Shown: positions 6,545 through 6,760 of the stretch, one piece after another | Layout of the letters: each line of letters begins with the position of its first letter | Numbering within the stretch: position 1 is the stretch's first letter | NCBI GenBank assembly: GCA_021774955.1 | Contig: JAJFIN010000070.1 | Span: forward strand, 1 to 6,760 | Reading direction: 5' to 3' | Length of the DNA stretch: 6,760 bases | Origin: Alphaproteobacteria bacterium | GTDB lineage: Bacteria; Pseudomonadota; Alphaproteobacteria; M2410 | Notes under the pieces: model-generated | Seen by the model: the letters and a program-made list of their open reading frames with translations, nothing else | Database searches by the model: none | What the model was told of the DNA's origin: nothing | Translations under genes and position numbers: made by a program

Positions 6545-6760
6545 CTAGCCCAAAAAGCGCTTCACCGTATCGAGAAATTCAGTTACTGAAATTGGTTTCG
6601 CGATATAGGCTTCACATCCCCCTTCGCGAATTTTTTCTTCGTCGCCCTTCATGGCAAAAGCCGTGACCGCAACAATAGGAATCTCAGAAAGATCGTCGTC
6701 TTCTTTAAGCCACTTCGTGACTTCAAGCCCTGAGACTTCCGGTAATTGGATATCCATTAA
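6545..6760 (-). CDS. divK: Single-domain response regulator DivK, C-terminal part (5' end outside window)
   Basis: Stand-alone receiver that, in Caulobacter and relatives, is phosphorylated and dephosphorylated by DivJ and PleC and acts on the DivL-CckA pathway controlling CtrA. The window holds the last 71 residues, reading LMDIQLPEVSGLEVTKWLKE from the edge; the frame is open to the edge, so the Met in LMD is internal and not a start. The Asp right after that Met is the expected phosphoacceptor; VAVTAFAMKGDEEKIREGGCEAYIAKPIS carries the conserved Thr and Lys of a receiver. The protein ends shortly after the last helix with no output domain, as expected for a family of about 120-125 residues. 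The acidic pair near the N-terminus is out of the window. The very high similarity I remember to Caulobacter DivK over this stretch, together with the adjoining pleD, makes DivK far more likely than CpdR or another CheY-like protein. Confidence 0.93.
   Translation of the reverse strand, partial: LMDIQLPEVSGLEVTKWLKEDDDLSEIPIVAVTAFAMKGDEEKIREGGCEAYIAKPISVTEFLDTVKRFLG

Noticed and set aside
1..6760. A new defence, mobile or biosynthetic system
   Set aside because: Every large frame belongs to a known core family, the gene order is a familiar alphaproteobacterial one, and no repeats, integrase, or compositional break were seen.

Overview
The window looks like ordinary chromosomal housekeeping DNA from an alphaproteobacterium. 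The evidence is a divK-pleD pair facing an rpmG gene, with rnr and topA beyond it, a neighbourhood I recognise from this class. The PleD and DivK sequences are of the Caulobacter/rhizobial type. The L33 sequence reads closest to what I remember from Caulobacterales and relatives, so that order is a low-confidence guess. Base composition is moderate and even throughout, and I see no sign of horizontal transfer, insertion sequences, phage genes, CRISPR or RNA genes.

Layout. From 1 to about 4800 a tightly packed plus-strand cluster runs: the 3' part of topA (DNA topoisomerase I, cut by the left edge), rnr (RNase R, overlapping topA by 4 bases with a TTG start), and two adjacent, clearly paralogous NUDIX hydrolase genes separated from rnr and from each other by 4 and 1 bases. 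A 111-base gap carries a plausible sigma-70-type promoter and a good ribosome binding site for rpmG (ribosomal protein L33, 55 codons, 4912-5079). A hairpin with a T-run (5105-5142) closes the plus-strand cluster. On the minus strand, converging on it, lie divK (cut by the right edge, retaining its phosphoacceptor region) and pleD (response regulator diguanylate cyclase), 12 bases apart and probably one transcript.

Function. The left cluster combines DNA supercoiling control, 3'-to-5' RNA decay and nucleotide-cofactor hydrolysis; the right pair is the cell-cycle and development signalling module in which DivK acts with sensor kinases and PleD makes cyclic di-GMP. No gene stretch of more than 300 bases is left unexplained. 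I did not find a convincing new system. The most notable points are the tandem NUDIX duplication next to RNase R, an almost complete second receiver domain in PleD, and a very regular lysine-rich tail on TopA.
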